From: Patulibacter defluvii
GTDB lineage: Bacteria; Actinomycetota; Thermoleophilia; Solirubrobacterales; Solirubrobacteraceae
Assembly: GCF_034096925.1 (NCBI RefSeq)
Contig: NZ_JAWZSQ010000003.1
Location: 62,001 to 126,000 of the forward strand
Length of the DNA: 64,000 nt
Reading direction: 5' to 3'
A model generated the notes under the pieces. That model worked only from the letters and a program-made list of their open reading frames with translations, searched no databases and was not told where the DNA came from. The stretch's first letter is position 1, and every line of letters begins with the position of its first letter. The position numbers and the translations under genes are program-made. Below, one piece after another: positions 1 through 7,486 of this stretch.

Positions 1-33
1 GACGTCGACGGCACCCGGGAGCGGGGCGGACAT
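1..33 (-). CDS. Possible start of a gene running off the left edge
   Basis: An ATG on the minus strand at 33 opens a frame (MSAPLPGAVDV) that runs out of the window. It lies 11 bases downstream of the TetR stop on the same strand, a spacing typical of an operon. No clear ribosome binding site precedes it. Only eleven codons are visible, so the product cannot be named; the frame could also be chance. Confidence 0.3.
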   Translation of the reverse strand, partial: MSAPLPGAVDV

Positions 34-44
34 CGCGAGTTAGG

Positions 45-701
45 TTACCCTGACGCGCTGCCCGCCGGCGGCCGCCCGAAGACCATCTCGGCGGCCGCGA
101 CGTAGAGCGCCGACGCCTGCTCGACCAAGGTCTCGCGCGGGGCCCGGGTCGGGTCGTCGAGCCACCAGTTGGCGAGCACGCCGACGCCGCCGGTCAGCAT
201 CAGGCTGACCACCCGCGCCGCGTCGTCGTCGGCGTGGGCGCCGTAGAAGCGCTCGCCGTGGCGGCGGCTGAGGTGGGCCCACTTCTGGAGCATCGTCTCG
301 CGGGCGGCGGCCAGCGACGGGTCGACGGCCGAGTCGGCGAAGACGATCCGGCCCTTGCGCGGGTCCTCCTCGAAGATCCGCAGGCAGCCCTCGATCGCCG
401 CCCGGACCTTGCTGCGGGCGTCGTCGGGCGCGGCCGCCGCGGCGCGGAAGATCTCGTCGGAGATCTCGCGCGCGACCGCGTCGTAGAGCGCGGTCAGCAG
501 CGCCTCGCGGTTGGCGAAGCTCTCGTAGAAGTAGCGCGTGGCGAGGCCGGCGCGGCCGCTGACCGAGCGGACCCCGATCCCGCTCAGGCCCTCCTCGCCG
601 AACAGCTCGAGCGCCGCGGCCAGCAGCCGCGCGCGCCGCTCCTCGCCGCGCTCGTCCGCGGTCTGGCCGCCGTAGGTCCGGGTGGTCGCCACGAGCGCCA
701 T
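45..701 (-). CDS. TetR/AcrR family transcriptional regulator
   Basis: A 218-residue protein with the TetR layout: an N-terminal helix-turn-helix DNA-binding domain at about residues 24-70 (LLAAALELFGEEG followed by YFYESFANREALL) and a long alpha-helical ligand-binding region. It is transcribed divergently from the SDR gene at 779. The 77 bases between them hold two direct copies of a 17-base word that could be its operator. TetR proteins of this kind usually repress their divergent neighbour and are released by a small ligand, here perhaps the SDR substrate or an acyl-CoA. Family call is firm; ligand is unknown. Confidence 0.85.
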   Translation of the reverse strand: MALVATTRTYGGQTADERGEERRARLLAAALELFGEEGLSGIGVRSVSGRAGLATRYFYESFANREALLTALYDAVAREISDEIFRAAAAAPDDARSKVRAAIEGCLRIFEEDPRKGRIVFADSAVDPSLAAARETMLQKWAHLSRRHGERFYGAHADDDAARVVSLMLTGGVGVLANWWLDDPTRAPRETLVEQASALYVAAAEMVFGRPPAGSASG

Positions 702-706
702 CTTGA

Positions 707-759
707 CACGACCGTACGCAGATGCAACCCTGCGGCTCTGCGCACGACCGTGTGCAGAT
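707..759. promoter_or_regulatory. Direct repeat in the TetR/SDR divergent gap, likely operator
   Basis: CACGACCGTACGCAGAT (707-723) recurs as CACGACCGTGTGCAGAT (743-759), 15 of 17 bases identical, start-to-start distance 36 bases. The second copy is also an imperfect dyad (TGCGCAC / GTGTGCA around GACC). The position between a TetR gene and a divergent enzyme gene suggests regulator binding. A TTGACA at 703-708 has no convincing -10 partner. Confidence 0.5.
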
Positions 760-778
760 CGACCGCGAGGAACCCGAG

Positions 779-1648
779 ATGACCACCGACCGCACCCTCT
801 CCGGCAAGACGATCCTGATGTCCGGCGGCAGCCGCGGCATCGGCCTGGCGATCGCGCTGCGGGCCGCCCGCGACGGCGCCAACGTGGCGCTGCTGGCCAA
901 GACCGACCAGCCGCACCCGAAGCTGGAGGGCACCGTCCACACCGCGGCGGCGGAGATCGAGGCCGCCGGCGGCCGGGCGCTGGCGATCGTCGGCGACGTC
1001 CGCGACGGCGACGCGGTGGCCGACGCCGTCGCGCGCACGGTCGACGCCTTCGGGGGGATCGACGTGGTGGTCAACAACGCCTCGGCGATCGACCTGCGAC
1101 CGACCGCCGAGCTGCCGCTGAAGTCGTTCGACCTGATGCAGCAGATCGAGATCCGCGGCACCTTCGCCCTGGTCCAGGCCGCGATGCCGCACCTGAAGCG
1201 GGCGCCGAACGGGCACGTCCTGACCCTCTCGCCGCCGCTCGACCTGGACCCGCGCTGGTTCGGCGGCCACCTCGGCTACACGCTGGCCAAGTACGGGATG
1301 TCGATGACCACGCTCGGCTTCGCGGAGGAGCTGCGCCCCGACGGCGTCGCGGCCAACTCGCTCTGGCCGCGGACCCTGATCGCGACCGCGGCGGTCCGCA
1401 ACCTGCTCGGGGGCGAGGAGTCGATCGCCCGCGCCCGCACGCCCGAGATCATGGCCGACGCCGCCCACGCGATCCTCACCCGCGACGCCCGCGGCTGCAC
1501 GGGCAACTTCTTCGTCGACGACGAGGTCCTCTGGGCCGAGGGCGTCGAGGACCTCTCCGGCTACCGCACGATCCCCGGCGACGCCCCGCTCGGGATCGAC
1601 ATCTTCCTGCCCGACGCGCCGGTCGCCGACCGCGCGCCGGCGGCCTAG
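779..1648 (+). CDS. SDR family oxidoreductase (HSDL2/citronellol dehydrogenase-like)
   Basis: A 289-residue NAD(P)-dependent short-chain dehydrogenase. The cofactor motif GGSRGIG is at residues 16-22, NNAS at 99-102, a candidate catalytic serine at 151 and YTLAK (Tyr167, Lys171) downstream. The insert KTDQPHPKLEG at 41-51 is characteristic of the HSDL2/citronellol-dehydrogenase branch, which acts on hydroxy fatty or terpenoid substrates. The ATG at 779 is preferred over an in-frame ATG at 722 because GAGG lies 8 bases upstream and the repeats stay outside the gene. It converges on the desaturase; the two stop codons overlap in one CTAG. Confidence 0.85.
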   Translation: MTTDRTLSGKTILMSGGSRGIGLAIALRAARDGANVALLAKTDQPHPKLEGTVHTAAAEIEAAGGRALAIVGDVRDGDAVADAVARTVDAFGGIDVVVNNASAIDLRPTAELPLKSFDLMQQIEIRGTFALVQAAMPHLKRAPNGHVLTLSPPLDLDPRWFGGHLGYTLAKYGMSMTTLGFAEELRPDGVAANSLWPRTLIATAAVRNLLGGEESIARARTPEIMADAAHAILTRDARGCTGNFFVDDEVLWAEGVEDLSGYRTIPGDAPLGIDIFLPDAPVADRAPAA

Positions 1649-2685
1649 GCGGCCGGCGCCGCCGCGACCCGCGCCTCGGCGAAGGTCACCAGCCGGCGGC
1701 GCTCGCGGCACCACAGCTTCAGGCGGGTGGCGCGGAAGCCGTCGGCGATCGAGAGCACGGGGACGCCGTGGAAGATGGCGTTCTCCTCGTGCGCGCGCTG
1801 GAGGTTGTAGTTCGGGATCCGCGCGCTCAGGTGGTGGACGTGGTGGAGCCCGATGTTGCCGGTGAAGAACTGGAGCGGCTGGGGCAGCTTCAGGTACGAG
1901 GAGCCCTGCAGCGCCGCGTCGGCGTAGCTCCAGTTCTCGCCGCACTCCCAGTAGACGTCCTCGAACTGGTGCTGGACGTAGAAGAGCCAGACGCCCGCGC
2001 CGCCGGCCAGCAGCACCAGCGGCGCCTGCACCAGCAGGAACTGGACCGGGCCCATCAGCAGGCAGAGGCCGGCGATCGCCAGCGCCAGCACCACGTTGGT
2101 CAGGTGGATGCTGCGCTTGATCCGCGGCCGCGCGTCCTTCGGCACCAGCCGCGGCTGGATCACCAGCGCGTAGAACGGCCCGATCGTGAACATCACCCAC
2201 GGGTTGCGGAACAGCCGGTAGCCGAGCCGGCCGCCCCACGACATCGCCAGGTACTCGTCGACGGTCAGCGTCGGCACGTCGCCGCCGCCGCGCCGGTCCA
2301 GGTCGCCCGCCGTCGCGTGGTGGATCGCGTGGTCGTGGCGCCAGGCGCTGAACGGCGTGTAGACGATCAGCGCCATCACCCGGCCCAGCCACTGGTTGCC
2401 GCGCTTGGTCGGCAGGAACGACCCGTGGGCGCAGTCGTGGAAGACGATGTAGGTCCGCAGCAGGAACCCGGCGGCCGGCACCGACAGCGCCAGCGTCAGC
2501 AGGTACGAGACGTCGAGCGCCAGGTACATCGCCGCGAACAGCAGCACGTAGGGCACGACCGAGGTCAGCAGGTCGAGCAGGCTGCGACCGACGTGGGGCC
2601 GGGCGTACGGCGCCAGCGTCGCCTTCCACGAGGAGGGCTCGGGCGGCGCGGCGTCGCTGGCGGCGGCGGGCGTGATGGTGGACAT
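1645..2685 (-). CDS. Membrane fatty acid desaturase
   Basis: A 346-residue integral membrane di-iron desaturase of the omega-6/delta-12 (DesA-like) family. Three histidine boxes are visible: HDCAH at 83-87, HDHAIHH at 117-123 and HHVHH near the C-terminus (before LSARIPNYNL). Hydrophobic stretches at about 44-76 and again in the middle give the usual four membrane segments. The start at 2685 has GGAG about 7 bases upstream; an upstream in-frame ATG at 2757 would run through a strong hairpin and is less likely. Substrate position and electron donor cannot be read from sequence. Confidence 0.85.
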   Translation of the reverse strand: MSTITPAAASDAAPPEPSSWKATLAPYARPHVGRSLLDLLTSVVPYVLLFAAMYLALDVSYLLTLALSVPAAGFLLRTYIVFHDCAHGSFLPTKRGNQWLGRVMALIVYTPFSAWRHDHAIHHATAGDLDRRGGGDVPTLTVDEYLAMSWGGRLGYRLFRNPWVMFTIGPFYALVIQPRLVPKDARPRIKRSIHLTNVVLALAIAGLCLLMGPVQFLLVQAPLVLLAGGAGVWLFYVQHQFEDVYWECGENWSYADAALQGSSYLKLPQPLQFFTGNIGLHHVHHLSARIPNYNLQRAHEENAIFHGVPVLSIADGFRATRLKLWCRERRRLVTFAEARVAAAPAA

Positions 2686-2691
2686 CGGACT

Positions 2692-2725
2692 CCGTCGGAT
2701 CTTTCGGTTTCGAAGGATCCGACGG
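2692..2725. promoter_or_regulatory. Near-perfect 15-base inverted repeat before the desaturase
   Basis: Arms CCGTCGGATCTTTCG (2692-2706) and CGAAGGATCCGACGG (2711-2725) pair at 14 of 15 positions around GTTT. The repeat ends 7 bases upstream of the desaturase start, next to its ribosome binding site. It could be a repressor operator or a hairpin in the leader RNA. Confidence 0.6.
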
Positions 2726-2869
2726 GCGTACACGTCCGCTGGATCCGGGCCGCGCATTCTCCTGTTCGGGCGCCCTTCGTGTCGCGCCAGGGACGAAAGA
2801 TCCGGGTTCTGGAGCCGAAGTTGGCGCGTCGCCGCTCGGGTTGGCGCGCCGGAGCGTCGTTCGTGAGAG

Positions 2870-4072
2870 TCAGCCGTCGCGGCGGGCCGCCCGCACCACC
2901 CGCCGCGCGATCGCCCAGCGGTGGGTCTCGGACGGTCCGTCGTAGATCCGGAACGGTCGAACCTCGCGCAGGTAGCGCGACAGCAGCGCGTCGCCCGAGA
3001 CCCCCAGCGCCCCGCACAGCTGCAGCGCCCGGTCGACCACCCGCCAGGTCGCCTCGGCGCAGAAGGTCTTGGCGATCGCGCTCGACTGGGCGCCCGAGCG
3101 GCCCTGGTCCAGCTCCCAGCACGAGCGCACGATCAGCCCGCGCGCGGCGGCGACGTCGATCTCGTTGTCGGCGATCATCGCCTGCGCCATCCCCAGCTCG
3201 GCCAGCGGCGAGCCGAACAGCTCGCGCTCGGCCGCCCGCGCGACGGCGATGTCCTGGGCCCGGCGGGCGATCCCCAGCCAGCGCATGCAGTGGGTCAGCC
3301 GCGCCGGCGCCAGCCGCACCTGGGCGTAGCGGAAGCCCTCGTCGAGCGCGCCCAGGATCGCGTCGTCGCCGACCCGGCAGTCCTCGAACGTCAGCTCGCA
3401 GTGGCCGCCGAAGAAGGTCTGGTCGAGGGTGTCGATGTGGCGGCCGACGGTCATCCCCGGCGCGCCGGCGTCGACGAGGAACATCGTCGCCCCGCCGCGG
3501 TCGCCCGCGGCGCCCGACGTCCGCGCCATCACGATCGCGAAGCCGGCCCCGTCGGCACCGGTGATGAACCACTTGCGGCCGTCGATCCGCCAGCCGCCGT
3601 CGACCCGGGTCGCGGTCGTCGCCAGCGCGGCCGGATCCGAGCCCGCGCCCGGCGCCGGCTCGGTCATCGCGAAGCAGGAGCGGGTCGCGCCGCTGGCCAG
3701 CGGCGCCAGGTAGCGCTCGCGCTGCTCGGGGTTCGCGACCTCGGCCAGCAGGTGGACGTTGCCCTCGTCGGGGGCGGCGATGTTGAGCGCCAGCGGGCCC
3801 AGCAGCGAGTAGCCGGCGGCCTCGAAGACCGGCGCCCGGTCGCTCATCCCGAGTCCGTGCCCGCCGACGTCGACCGGGGCGTGGGGGGCGAAGATCCCGG
3901 CCGCCTTGGCCGCGTCCTGCAGCCGCGACCGCAGCGCCTCGCCCTCGCCACCGGCCGGCCCGGGCACGCCGCCCAGCGCCTCCTCCTCGGGGATCACCGT
4001 CTCGCGCACGAAGGCCGCCGTGCGCTCGCGCAGCTCGGCGCTCTCGGGGCTGGGGTTCAGGTCGATCGGCAT
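2870..4072 (-). CDS. Acyl-CoA dehydrogenase (ACAD10/11-like)
   Basis: A 400-residue FAD-dependent acyl-CoA dehydrogenase with the usual N-terminal helical, middle beta and C-terminal helical domains. The segment CFAMTEPAPGAGSDPA is the FAD/substrate signature, and the C-terminal IYDGPSETHRWAIAR matches the ACAD10/11-type branch, with aspartate where medium-chain enzymes carry the catalytic glutamate. The start at 4072 (MPIDLNPSPE) follows a GAGG; the frame is open further upstream, but that extension is arginine/proline-rich and covers a palindrome. Upstream on the same strand lies a DUF2236 gene, so the pair may serve one pathway of acyl-CoA or branched-lipid oxidation. Confidence 0.85.
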   Translation of the reverse strand: MPIDLNPSPESAELRERTAAFVRETVIPEEEALGGVPGPAGGEGEALRSRLQDAAKAAGIFAPHAPVDVGGHGLGMSDRAPVFEAAGYSLLGPLALNIAAPDEGNVHLLAEVANPEQRERYLAPLASGATRSCFAMTEPAPGAGSDPAALATTATRVDGGWRIDGRKWFITGADGAGFAIVMARTSGAAGDRGGATMFLVDAGAPGMTVGRHIDTLDQTFFGGHCELTFEDCRVGDDAILGALDEGFRYAQVRLAPARLTHCMRWLGIARRAQDIAVARAAERELFGSPLAELGMAQAMIADNEIDVAAARGLIVRSCWELDQGRSGAQSSAIAKTFCAEATWRVVDRALQLCGALGVSGDALLSRYLREVRPFRIYDGPSETHRWAIARRVVRAARRDG

Positions 4073-4121
4073 CCGGGGACCTCGTCGCGTTCGGGGCTCG
4101 CCGGCGGTCCGGAGCGGCCGC

Positions 4122-4139
4122 CGGTACCGCACGGTACCG
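4122..4139. promoter_or_regulatory. 18-base inverted repeat upstream of acyl-CoA dehydrogenase
   Basis: CGGTACCG at 4122-4129 and again at 4132-4139, separated by CA. Each half is itself a palindrome, and together they form an 18-base dyad perfect except for the centre. It lies between the DUF2236 stop (4193) and the dehydrogenase start (4072), where a promoter for the latter would sit. Likely a repressor operator. Confidence 0.55.
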
Positions 4140-4192
4140 ACCGCTGGCGGGCGCGGCACCCGCCGATCGGCCGGACCGCGGACCGCCGCCGT

Positions 4193-5053
4193 CTAGGCCG
4201 CGGCGGCCGTCCGCCCGGCCGCGCCCGGCGCCCGCTGGGCCCGCCCGTAGGCCGCCTGCGCCAGCGGCAGGTAGCGCAGCCGCCACGGCAGCAGGTCGAC
4301 CCGCCGGGCCGCCGTCCGCAGCAGCTCCAGCTCCAGCTGCATCCGGCCGCTCCAGGGCAGCTCCAGCCGCTCGCGGACCGCCGGCGGGAGGGTGCCGATG
4401 CTGGCCACCGTCGCCGCCCGTCCGGCCGCGATCCGCATCGGCAGCCAGGCCAGCGCCGGCACGTGCGGGGGCGGCGGGCTGGCGCCGAGGGTCTCCAGGA
4501 AGGCGTCGACCATCGGCGTCCGCTCGATCCGCTCGCGCAGCATCTCGCCGTACCAGCGGTCGAACGCGGCCAGGTCGGCCGGCATGTCGCGGTCGCGGAG
4601 GCCGAAGCGGCGGCCGACCTCGCGGAACTCGTCGTACATCCGCGCCTCCTCGCCGCGGGTCAGCGGGTGCCTCGACCAGCCGCGCAGCGTGCGGTTGCCG
4701 TCGACGCCGGTGGCCAGCACCCACCAGTAGGCCTCGGGCTCGAAGGCGCTGTAGCGCGAGCCGTCGGGCTTGACGCCGCGGATCCCGCGGTGCGACGCCC
4801 GCACCTGGGCGCCGACCGCGGCCCCGTCGGCGCCGTAGATCGTCCGCAGCACCAGCCCGAACGAGCCCTGCAGGCGGCCCCACGGGTCCTCGCGGAAGCT
4901 CGAGTGGTCGGCGACGCCGGCGCCGATCGTCGGGTGCGCCACCTGCAGTAGGAAGGCCCGGCCCAGCAGCAGGAAGACGCGCACGTCGCCGGCCACGCGC
5001 CAGAGCACGCTGTCGGCGTCGAGCAGGGTGGGCTCGTCGGATAGGTCGGTCAT
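4193..5053 (-). CDS. DUF2236 (MpaB/Lcp-type) oxygenase family protein
   Basis: A 286-residue member of the DUF2236 family, which includes MpaB and latex-clearing b-type haem oxygenases. The family hallmark QVAHPTIGAGVADHS is at residues 37-51 followed by DPWGRL, then HRGIRG and FEPEAYWWV. These histidines are candidate haem or metal ligands. It is the first of three paralogues in the window and stands back to back with an acyl-CoA dehydrogenase, with another dehydrogenase downstream. Chemistry is inferred only from the family: oxidative cleavage or oxidation of a lipid or isoprenoid. Confidence 0.8.
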   Translation of the reverse strand: MTDLSDEPTLLDADSVLWRVAGDVRVFLLLGRAFLLQVAHPTIGAGVADHSSFREDPWGRLQGSFGLVLRTIYGADGAAVGAQVRASHRGIRGVKPDGSRYSAFEPEAYWWVLATGVDGNRTLRGWSRHPLTRGEEARMYDEFREVGRRFGLRDRDMPADLAAFDRWYGEMLRERIERTPMVDAFLETLGASPPPPHVPALAWLPMRIAAGRAATVASIGTLPPAVRERLELPWSGRMQLELELLRTAARRVDLLPWRLRYLPLAQAAYGRAQRAPGAAGRTAAAA

Positions 5054-5070
5054 CGTGCCGTCTCCACGGG

Positions 5071-5099
5071 TTGAGACAAGTTAGCGACAGATGTACCAT
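5071..5099 (+). promoter_or_regulatory. Putative sigma-70-type promoter of the dehydrogenase/DUF2236 pair
   Basis: TTGAGA (5071-5076), a 17-base spacer and TACCAT (5094-5099) lie about 70 bases before the GTG of the gene at 5171. The -35 matches consensus at 5 of 6 and the -10 at 4 of 6 positions. The gap is shared with the divergent DUF2236 gene, so it may hold control sites for both. Confidence 0.45.
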
Positions 5100-5170
5100 C
5101 GTCCGCGCGGCCGCCCACGTCAAGTCCGACGTCGCCCGCGGCCGCCGCCGTTCCCACCGCAAGGAGCACC

Positions 5171-6313
5171 GTGCCCCTCGATTTGACCGACGAGCAGCAG
5201 GCGCTCGTCGCCGCCATCCGCGACTTCTGTGCCCGCGAGTGCGGCACCCGCGAGCAGCGCGACGCGCTGACCGACGGCGGCAGCCAGCCCCACAGCGAGC
5301 CGCTGAACCGCAAGCTCGCCGAGCTCGGCTGGCTGGGGATCGCGTTCCGCGAGGAGCACGGCGGGCTCGGCGGCAGCACGGTCGACATGTGCCTCTTCCT
5401 GGAGGAGAGCCAGCGCGGCCTGGCCCCGATCAGCGGGATCGGCCCGACCTGGATCGTCGGCGCCGCGTTCGAGAAGTTCGGCAGCCCCGAGCAGCAGCGG
5501 GCGGTGATCGGCGGGATCGTGGCCGGCGACTCGCAGGCGATCGCGATGTCGGAGCCCGAGGCCGGCTCGGACGTCGGCGCGCTCGCCTGCCGGGCCGAGC
5601 GGGTCGAGGGCGGCTGGCGGATCAACGGCCAGAAGACCTGGATCAGCAACGGCCCCTGGTGCCGGCACATCCTGCTGGTGGCCCGCTCGACGCCGGGTGG
5701 CGCCAAGCACGAGGGGCTGACGATGTTCGACGTGCCGGTCCCGACCGAGGGGGTCGAGATCCGCGCGATCAGCACGATGGGCGGCCGCGAGCAGGCCGAC
5801 GTGTACTTCACCGACGCCTTCCTGCCCGACGCGGCCGTCGTCGGTCGGGTCGACGGCGCCTGGACCCAGCTGATGGCCGGCCTCAACACCGAGCGGCTGA
5901 TCCTCGGCGCGATGATGCTCGGCCGCGCCCAGCGGGCCTTCGACGACACGCTCGCCTACGTCAAGCAGCGGCAGCAGTTCGGCCGTCCGATCGGCAGCTT
6001 CCAGGCGCTCAAGCACCGGCTGGCCGACATCGCGCTCGAGCTGGAGTGCGCGCGGCTGCTGACCTACGACGTCGCCCGCCAGGTCGACGCCGACCCGACT
6101 GCGATGCTGGCCCGCGAGAGCTCGATGGTGAAGCTGAAGACCACCGAGCTGGCCAAGCACGCGGCGCTCGAGGGGATGCAGATGATGGGCGGGTACGGCT
6201 ACGCGACCGAGTTCGACATGGAGCGCCACGTGCGCGACACGGTCGTCTCGACGATCTACGGCGGCACCTCCGAGATCCAGCGCGACATCATCGGCAAGAC
6301 GCTCGGTCTCTGA
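5171..6313 (+). CDS. Acyl-CoA dehydrogenase
   Basis: A 380-residue acyl-CoA dehydrogenase beginning MPLDLTDEQQALVAAIRDF. The FAD-binding signature IAMSEPEAGSDVGAL, the TWISNG segment and the C-terminal YGGTSEIQRDIIGKTLGL are typical of the family. Glycine stands where short-chain enzymes have the catalytic glutamate (YGGTSE), as in many FadE proteins that place the base elsewhere. The GTG start has AAGGAG four bases upstream. A DUF2236 gene follows after 18 bases, so the two are probably co-transcribed. Confidence 0.9.
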   Translation: MPLDLTDEQQALVAAIRDFCARECGTREQRDALTDGGSQPHSEPLNRKLAELGWLGIAFREEHGGLGGSTVDMCLFLEESQRGLAPISGIGPTWIVGAAFEKFGSPEQQRAVIGGIVAGDSQAIAMSEPEAGSDVGALACRAERVEGGWRINGQKTWISNGPWCRHILLVARSTPGGAKHEGLTMFDVPVPTEGVEIRAISTMGGREQADVYFTDAFLPDAAVVGRVDGAWTQLMAGLNTERLILGAMMLGRAQRAFDDTLAYVKQRQQFGRPIGSFQALKHRLADIALELECARLLTYDVARQVDADPTAMLARESSMVKLKTTELAKHAALEGMQMMGGYGYATEFDMERHVRDTVVSTIYGGTSEIQRDIIGKTLGL

Positions 6314-6331
6314 GCGGAGAGCATCGGCGCC

Positions 6332-7249
6332 ATGGCCCCGTCCGTCCTCCCTCCGCCCGAAGAGGCCGCCGCGCTGGTGCCGTCGCGGCGCGGCGTCACC
6401 TGGCGCTACGGCTCCGACCTGCGGATGGTCGGCTCGTCGGTCTACGTGCTGCTGCTGCAGGTCGCCCACCCGACCGTCGGCGCCGGCGTCCACGAGCACT
6501 CGGCCTTCGAGCTCGACCCGTGGGGCCGCCTCCACCGGACCCTCGACTTCGTCTCGACGATGGTCTACGGCGGACCGGAGGCGGCGGCCGAGATGGGCCG
6601 GCGGGTGCGGGCGATGCACCGCGGGATCCGCGGGGTCGACGAGCAGGGCCGCCGCTACAACGCGCTCGAGCCCGAGGCCTACGCCTGGGTCCAGCTGACC
6701 CTGGCCGAGGGCATGATCGGCGGCCACCGGGCGCTCGGCCGGCGGCTGCGGCCGGCCCAGCGCGACCAGCTGTGGCAGGAGTGGCGGCGGGTCGGGCGGC
6801 TGCTCGGCGTCCGCGAGCGCGACCTGCCCGACAGCTGGGAGCAGGCCGAGGCGCTGCGCGACCGCACGATCGCCGAGCGGCTGGAGCACACGCCGGCGGT
6901 CGACCAGGTGCTGCGGCTGGTGCTGGCCCCGCCGGCGCCGCCGCTGCCGGGGCTGCCCGGGTGGCTCTGGCGGATCGTCAGCGCACCGGCGGCGCGGATC
7001 GGGCTGCTGATCACCGGCGGGCTGCTGGGGCCGGTCCTGCGCGAGCGCTTCGGGCTGCCGTGGAACCGTCGCCGGCAGGCGATGTTCCGGCTGCTCGCCG
7101 GGCTCTCGCGGTTGGCGACGCCGGTCTTCTGGCTGCTGCCGCCGCTGCGGATCTTCGGCCCCACCTACCTGCGGATCCGGCGCGGGATCACACGCCGGCC
7201 GGCGGTCGAGCGGGTGGCCGTCGACCTGCCGCCTCGGGTCCCCGAATGA
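6332..7249 (+). CDS. DUF2236 (MpaB-type) oxygenase family protein
   Basis: A 305-residue DUF2236 protein, paralogous to the one at 4193-5053. It repeats the hallmark QVAHPTVGAGVHEHS at residues 43-57, DPWGRL, MHRGIRGVDEQGRRYNALEPEAYAW and a C-terminal LPWNRRRQAMF that matches LPWSGRMQLEL of the first copy. It lies 18 bases after an acyl-CoA dehydrogenase with GGAGAG before its ATG. The repeated pairing of this oxygenase with acyl-CoA dehydrogenases suggests that it oxidises a lipid substrate or intermediate. No experiment-based substrate can be assigned. Confidence 0.8.
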   Translation: MAPSVLPPPEEAAALVPSRRGVTWRYGSDLRMVGSSVYVLLLQVAHPTVGAGVHEHSAFELDPWGRLHRTLDFVSTMVYGGPEAAAEMGRRVRAMHRGIRGVDEQGRRYNALEPEAYAWVQLTLAEGMIGGHRALGRRLRPAQRDQLWQEWRRVGRLLGVRERDLPDSWEQAEALRDRTIAERLEHTPAVDQVLRLVLAPPAPPLPGLPGWLWRIVSAPAARIGLLITGGLLGPVLRERFGLPWNRRRQAMFRLLAGLSRLATPVFWLLPPLRIFGPTYLRIRRGITRRPAVERVAVDLPPRVPE

Positions 7250-7300
7250 CGCGCGCGGGGCCTGCGAGGCTGGCCCGCGACCACGTCCCCGATCGCCCGC

Positions 7301-7317
7301 GGACGGCACGGCCGTCC
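7301..7317 (+). terminator. Small hairpin after the DUF2236 gene
   Basis: GGACGG (7301-7306) and CCGTCC (7312-7317) pair around CACGG, about 50 bases after the DUF2236 stop. There is no T-run, so it is only a weak terminator candidate. The remaining gap to 7486 should hold the mce promoter, but no convincing -35/-10 pair was found. Confidence 0.3.
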
Positions 7318-7486
7318 ACCGTTCGTCCACCCCTGATCGCGTGACGCTGATACTGCTAGGGTCACATCGTCCCATGCTGGCGGGAGGCCTTCATCCGGGA
7401 GTGGGAAGCCCCCTGCGCGCACGCCGGTCCGGGGCGCGATCAGCTGCGGCCCGCGACGCGTCCGGCCGGTCGGAGAGGGTCCCGTC

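Noticed and set aside
703..708. TTGACA as a -35 box for the SDR
   Set aside because: No -10-like hexamer occurs 16-18 bases downstream (AACCCT/CCTGCG).
40..1161. Minus-strand frame over the TetR and SDR genes
   Set aside because: Shadow frame; the TetR protein and the plus-strand SDR both have clear domain signatures and RBS-supported starts.
7250..7486. KstR-type or Mce1R-type operator before the mce operon
   Set aside because: No matching inverted repeat could be found; only a small hairpin and no clear promoter.
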